NCBI RefSeq assembly: GCF_000721495.1
Contig: NZ_JOHY01000024.1
Span: 28,768 to 92,767 of the forward strand
Length of the DNA stretch: 64,000 nt
From: Streptomyces sp. NRRL F-5123
GTDB lineage: Bacteria > Actinomycetota > Actinomycetes > Streptomycetales > Streptomycetaceae
Direction: 5' to 3'
Part shown: positions 63,166 to 64,000 of the stretch, piece by piece
Layout of the letters: the number at the start of each line of letters is the position of its first letter
Position numbering within the stretch: position 1 is the first letter of the stretch
The notes under the pieces: model-generated
The model's database searches: none
Told to the model about the DNA's origin: nothing
Seen by the model: only the letters and a program-made list of their open reading frames with translations
Program-made: the position numbers and the translations under genes

Positions 63166-63573
63166 TCAGACGCCGGTGCGGCGCAGCCACCACGGGAGAT
63201 CGGGCGCGGCGAAGGGGTCGTTGAGGGAGCGGCGCAGGGCGCGTTCGTCCAACGGGGCGAGGGCGGCGGCCAGTTCGCGCCGCGCGCGGGTGTGCAGGGT
63301 GTGGAGCGCGGCTTCCAGCAGGCTGCGGACGTGGCCGGTCCCCGTGCCGGACCAGCCGTACGGGACGGGGTCGTGCGTCCGCGGGCCGGTGCGGTTCCAG
63401 CGGCGGAAGGCGTGGGCGACCTCGCCAGGCGGGAGGCCGCGGCTGCGTTCGAAGGCCGCTATCTGCCGGTTCGCCGCCGCCGACAGGCCGCGGATGACGG
63501 GAGTCCGCCCGTGGCACCGCCTGACGTGCAGCGGCAGTTGCGCCCTGATCTGGCCCGGAGACAGGCGAGCCAT
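63166..63573 (-). CDS. Hypothetical protein
   Basis: A 135-residue, Arg-rich, mainly helical protein that I do not recognise. It starts MARLSPGQIRAQLPLHVRRC and includes GLSAAANRQIAAFERSRGLP and a Trp-containing end PDLPWWLRRTGV. AGGAAG lies before ATG 63573. The pattern suggests a small DNA- or RNA-binding protein, but nothing more can be shown. Confidence 0.5.
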   Translation of the reverse strand: MARLSPGQIRAQLPLHVRRCHGRTPVIRGLSAAANRQIAAFERSRGLPPGEVAHAFRRWNRTGPRTHDPVPYGWSGTGTGHVRSLLEAALHTLHTRARRELAAALAPLDERALRRSLNDPFAAPDLPWWLRRTGV

Positions 63574-63658
63574 GAACACTTCCTGGTGGAAGGGGGTGGG
63601 TGGCACCGATCCTGGGACCGGCCCGCGCGGGAGGTCAAGCGCCTCGCGGCCGCCGCCG

Positions 63659-63939
63659 TCAGCCGCGCCCCGCGTACAGGTCGCGCAGCAGCGCCGCCTC
63701 CGCGGTGTGGTGGATCAGCTCGTCGGCGATGTGGAGGGCGAAGGAGCGCCGGGTGGCCCCGCCGAAGGGCCCGGCGGCCGGGCCGATCGGCGCGGCGAGG
63801 GCCTCCTCGGTGAGGGAGGCGAGCAGACCGCGCCAGTGGGCGTAGGCGTCGTCGGCGTACCGGAGCGCGGCCGCGGCGTCCGGGGCCCCGGCGGGGTCCG
63901 GGCCGGGAGCGGGGGCTTCCGTGGGGGACGGTGCGGGGG
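63659..63939 (-). CDS. C-terminal part of a DinB-like protein, cut by the contig end
   Basis: The frame open from the adapter edge to TGA 63659 encodes about 93 residues: YADDAYAHWRGLLASLTEE then FALHIADELIHHTAEAALL and a short end. The HIADELIHH stretch is the DinB helix with metal-binding His residues. No start codon belongs to the gene, as its 5' half lies beyond the contig. It is the second DinB-like gene in the window after 16307. Confidence 0.72.
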
Positions 63940-64000
63940 CTGTCTCTTATACACATCTCCGAGCCCACGAGACAGGCAGAAATCTCGTATGCCGTCTTCT
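63940..64000. other. Illumina Nextera adapter and i7 index (artefact)
   Basis: From 63940 the sequence is the Nextera mosaic end CTGTCTCTTATACACATCT, followed by the read-2 adapter CCGAGCCCACGAGAC, an 8-base i7 index AGGCAGAA, and the P7 stem ATCTCGTATGCCGTCTTCT. It is not genomic. Minus-strand frames through it give the well-known false peptides MGSEMCIRDS and MYKRQ. Confidence 0.99.

Noticed and set aside
63459..63968. Minus-strand frame beginning MGSEMCIRDS
   Set aside because: The first residues are the translated Nextera adapter. The rest is in the wrong frame for the DinB-like gene that occupies this stretch.

Overview
The window looks like Streptomyces chromosome. GC is very high, third codon positions are almost all G or C, GTG starts are common, and 4-nt stop/start overlaps (ATGA, GTGA) are frequent. 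The gene set fits too: the futalosine menaquinone route, a 14-gene nuo operon, a DUF5753/DUF397 pair and several DUF families typical of streptomycetes. The right end is a contig end, not biology: the last 61 bases are Illumina Nextera adapter and index.

Left part (1-18.4 kb), mostly core metabolism. Menaquinone genes are spread over 17 kb: mqnE (0.7 kb), mqnA (11.2 kb), mqnC (12.1 kb), a menG/ubiE methyltransferase (13.3 kb) and a geranylgeranyl-reductase-type flavoprotein (17.1 kb). Between them lie small regulators (Lrp/AsnC, TetR, MarR), a fatty-acid block (MaoC hydratase and FabG4-type reductase, divergent from a thiolase, then an acyl-CoA synthetase), a cold-shock gene with a structured leader, and a zinc-ribbon membrane protein. 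A 16-unit, 26-bp tandem array sits at 4.7-5.1 kb.

Middle part (18.4-42 kb), accessory. It holds a membrane Ser/Thr kinase, VOC and phosphotransferase-like genes, and a repeat-rich scar where two head-to-head genes have lost their 5' ends (24.05 kb). Next comes a compact lasso-peptide cluster (26.3-29.8 kb) whose predicted core resembles albusnodin, the acetylated lasso peptide. It comprises the precursor, a macrolactam synthetase, one protein that appears to combine B1 and B2 roles, and a GNAT acetyltransferase. A divergent HTH/TPR regulator beside it carries a frameshift. Then follow pyrE, a GH16-CBM56 glucanase behind a CebR-like palindrome, a LysR/reductase divergent pair, and a two-gene unit made of a small protein and a 1364-residue STAND NTPase with 14 WD40 repeats.

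Right part (42-64 kb). A regulatory region with two Rex-like inverted repeats precedes nuoA-nuoN (42.6-58.8 kb), one tightly coupled operon for NADH:menaquinone oxidoreductase. It functionally matches the menaquinone genes to the left. Beyond its terminator, on the opposite strand, is a second STAND unit: an NB-ARC/TPR protein preceded by a small coupled partner. A paralogue of that partner lies further on, with a decayed AraC-family gene between them. The window ends in a hypothetical gene and a truncated DinB-like gene cut by the adapter.

All functional calls rest on motifs read from the translated sequence and on memory of the families. No database search was run.
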